This document shows positions 37,449-39,015 of a DNA stretch of 39,015 nt, in pieces; within the stretch, counting starts at the first letter, position 1, and each line of letters begins with the position of its first letter. Source of the stretch: Candidatus Peribacteria bacterium (GTDB lineage: Bacteria > Patescibacteriota > Gracilibacteria > UBA1369 > LOWO2-01-FULL-3); contig CALRGV010000009.1 of the NCBI GenBank assembly GCA_943358175.1, positions 1 through 39,015 of the forward strand, in the 5' to 3' direction. Made by a program: the position numbers and the translations under genes. Under the pieces are notes generated by a model. That model was not told the origin of the DNA, did not search any database, and worked only from the letters and a program-made list of their open reading frames with translations.

Positions 37449-38390
37449 ATGTTTATACAAAAAAACTTAAATGACTTACTTGAAGGAAAACTTCAAAAAC
37501 TAAACAAGTTTCGTCCTCTAGCTCCAACCCTGATTCAAAAGCTCAAGGAGAAGTTTGAGATAGAAATGACCTACAATTCAAATGCCATCGAGGGTAATAC
37601 CCTTACTCTCAAAGAAACCTATTGGGTAATTCAACAGGGGATTACAGTGAAGGGAAAGTCGCTCAAATATCATCTTGAAGCAAAAAATCATCAACAGGCA
37701 CTTGATTATCTTTATGAGCTTATTGAGCATGGAATATCACACACAATTTCAGAACATCTCATCAGAAGTTTGCACGCTCTAGTGATTCAAGATATTGATA
37801 AAAACATTGCCGGAAAATATCGTGATGTAGATGTGTTTATCACCGGTACGGATCATCGTCCACCAAGTGCACTTGAAGTTCCAATAAAAATGCATGAACT
37901 TACCGAATGGGCACGGAAAAATTATGGGAAAATGAATATAGTAGAATTTTCCGCTATCTTTCATCATAAATTCGTTCATATTCATCCTTTCCAAGACGGA
38001 AATGGTCGAACAGGAAGGTTGCTGATGAATATTTTTCTCATGCAGTATGGATTTCCAATGACTATAATTCAGGTTAATGACCGTCAGAAATATTATCGTG
38101 CACTGCAGGAGGCAGATCATGAGAAATATAAACCACTTTGCAATTTTATAGCACAGGCAATTCTTCGTTCATTGAATATTTACCTCGATGTTCTTACTCC
38201 TTCCAAAGAAAAATTTAAGACAGGTGAAGAATGGATGTCTCTACACGAAGCTACAAAATTTTGCTCTTATTCACAGGCATATCTTGGCAAATTGGCTAAG
38301 GATGGTAAAATTGATGCTCACAAATTGGCAAGAAATTGGGTTACCACAGAAAAGGCAATAAAGGATTATTGTAGGAAACAACTAACCTAG
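37449..38390 (+). CDS. Fic-domain protein with C-terminal helix-turn-helix
   Basis: 313 residues. The Fic motif HIHPFQDGNGRTGR spans 177-190, with catalytic His179. The inhibitory motif SNAIEG lies at 44-49, the same positions as in Fic-1, so this too is a class II, self-inhibited AMP transferase candidate. The flap region YRDVDVFITGTDHRPPSA precedes the core. The C-terminal ~50 residues (WMSLHEATKFCSYSQAYLGK) resemble an excisionase/MerR-like helix-turn-helix, a plausible reader of the inverted repeat in its own promoter. It shares only moderate similarity with Fic-1 (4497), so the two are separate arrivals rather than a fresh duplication. The stop codon begins an AGTCCGCAC string like the boundary repeat head. 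Confidence 0.92.
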   Translation: MFIQKNLNDLLEGKLQKLNKFRPLAPTLIQKLKEKFEIEMTYNSNAIEGNTLTLKETYWVIQQGITVKGKSLKYHLEAKNHQQALDYLYELIEHGISHTISEHLIRSLHALVIQDIDKNIAGKYRDVDVFITGTDHRPPSALEVPIKMHELTEWARKNYGKMNIVEFSAIFHHKFVHIHPFQDGNGRTGRLLMNIFLMQYGFPMTIIQVNDRQKYYRALQEADHEKYKPLCNFIAQAILRSLNIYLDVLTPSKEKFKTGEEWMSLHEATKFCSYSQAYLGKLAKDGKIDAHKLARNWVTTEKAIKDYCRKQLT

Positions 38391-38397
38391 TCCGCAC

Positions 38398-38940
38398 CTA
38401 CTCCCTAAGCATTTCCTTCGTTAATCTTTTTTCGATTTCTTCTAAATCGGTTTTTTGCTTCATGATAATTAGCTCGGCATCATCTTCCGGAGGCAGACCC
38501 AGGTGGTCATGGATTCTATCCAAAACAATCAGGATTTTAGTGACCTCCTCTTCTGTCTTTACATTGATTTGAAGATCAATTTCTTCACGTAAATCCTCGA
38601 TATTGGCGGAACGATTTTGGCTTATCAGCACAATAATCGCTAAGAAAATCGCTTCCAAAGATACTACTGTTGTTAACAGTCCAAACGGGAAAGGATCAAA
38701 AATCGGAACGCCCGGTACCAGTCCCGTATTGATTGAAATCCACGCCGCAAACCACAAGACATTCATAAAAAGAAAAGAAACCGTCCCAAAAGAGTCGGTT
38801 AAAAAATCCGCCACTTTATCACTAAAATTCCGTCGCAAATCCATCTTCGCCTTAAAGCTTTGCATTTTTTCGCGCTGCACCTTAACCAACTCCTGGCGTA
38901 ACTCATGACTGCTCTTTAGACGTTTTTTTAATGAGGACAT
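38398..38940 (-). CDS. DUF1003 membrane protein
   Basis: 180 residues. Two membrane segments lie near 50-70 and 85-110, separated by the short loop NTGLVPGVPIFDPFPFGLL. The DPFPFxLL and SLEAIFLAIIVLISQNR strings are the signature of the family. The N-terminus is a basic helix and the C-terminus an acidic coiled-coil (DLEEIEKRLTKEM). Function unknown; members are small inner-membrane proteins. It is convergent with Fic-2. Upstream, TATAAT lies eight bases from the ATG. Confidence 0.93.
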   Translation of the reverse strand: MSSLKKRLKSSHELRQELVKVQREKMQSFKAKMDLRRNFSDKVADFLTDSFGTVSFLFMNVLWFAAWISINTGLVPGVPIFDPFPFGLLTTVVSLEAIFLAIIVLISQNRSANIEDLREEIDLQINVKTEEEVTKILIVLDRIHDHLGLPPEDDAELIIMKQKTDLEEIEKRLTKEMLRE

Positions 38941-39015
38941 GAAGTTTTATTATATGGCACCAATATAGACTACTTCTATAATTTAAGTCTAGCACCAAAA
39001 TTCTCTTGCAATTAA
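38941..39015 (-). promoter_or_regulatory. upstream region of the DUF1003 gene
   Basis: On the minus strand TATAAT precedes the ATG by eight bases. TAGACT (38966-38971) and AGTCTA (38986-38991) form a 6-bp inverted repeat that may be an operator. The window ends here. Confidence 0.35.

Noticed and set aside
1-39015. Alternative genetic code (TGA as glycine)
   Set aside because: TGA ends several intact genes at the correct place (yajQ, mnmA, thyA, xth, the methyltransferase), so the standard bacterial code applies.
1-39015. CRISPR array
   Set aside because: No series of equal-length repeats with regular unique spacers was found; the tandem repeats seen lie inside protein-coding genes.

Overview
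The window reads as a piece of chromosome from a small-genome bacterium of the Candidate Phyla Radiation (Patescibacteria), perhaps near Peregrinibacteria. That placement is inference. Its basis is AT-rich, tightly packed short operons, intergenic copies of the palindrome CCTGCCTGCCGGTAGGCAGG (which I remember as frequent in such genomes), a secreted thrombospondin-like Cys-rich protein, and mostly SD-less starts. TGA is used as a stop (yajQ, mnmA, thyA, xth), so recoding of TGA to glycine is excluded. No rRNA, CRISPR array or intact transposase is present.

Layout. 1-2.9 kb: rpsO, pnp, terminator and tRNA-Gly. 2.9-5.4 kb: an accessory patch with a methyltransferase, two broken reciprocal fragments of a neighbouring gene, and a Fic protein flanked by degenerate repeats. 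5.5-16 kb: housekeeping and stress genes (M15-like peptidase, cold-shock protein, secreted Cys-rich protein, P-loop kinase, EVE protein, HI0933 flavoprotein, YajQ, MnmA, aquaporin, aspartate aminotransferase-like enzyme, PEBP protein, MutM, 2Fe-2S ferredoxin). 16-23.2 kb: a GshF-type glutathione synthase, IspG, HtrA, and a dcd-thyA-folA operon for dTMP. 23.2-27.8 kb: a large alanine-rich repeat protein with a small coiled-coil partner, peroxiredoxin, a DsbA-like oxidoreductase and exonuclease III. 27.8-28.7 kb: a GC-rich foreign-looking island with two tiny Cys/His proteins. 28.9-33.6 kb: a secreted protein, an M29 aminopeptidase, a proB-proC-proA operon and tRNA-Phe. 33.6-38.4 kb: a defence/stress island beside tRNA-Phe holding two toxin-antitoxin pairs, a DUF4116-repeat protein and a second Fic protein, with a repeated 36-56 bp sequence between modules. 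A DUF1003 membrane protein closes the window.

How it fits together. Repair and redox protection are prominent: MutM, exonuclease III, glutathione synthesis, peroxiredoxin, DsbA-like protein and HtrA. Proline synthesis is complete except for outside steps, and the thymidylate branch is compact.

The most unusual signals are not protein genes. (1) Two 122-124 bp quasi-palindromes, at 12579-12700 and 15607-15730, share loop sequences, but their stems differ in sequence and stay paired in both. Each begins at the stop codon of a minus-strand gene. (2) Repeat-bounded toxin/Fic cassettes carry their own promoters and operators, including an 11-bp-periodic operator ahead of a ribbon-helix-helix antitoxin. 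(3) Seven genes share a -10 box, exactly 6 nt, then the start codon, which predicts widespread leaderless transcription. The GC-rich island instead uses clear AGGAG ribosome binding sites.
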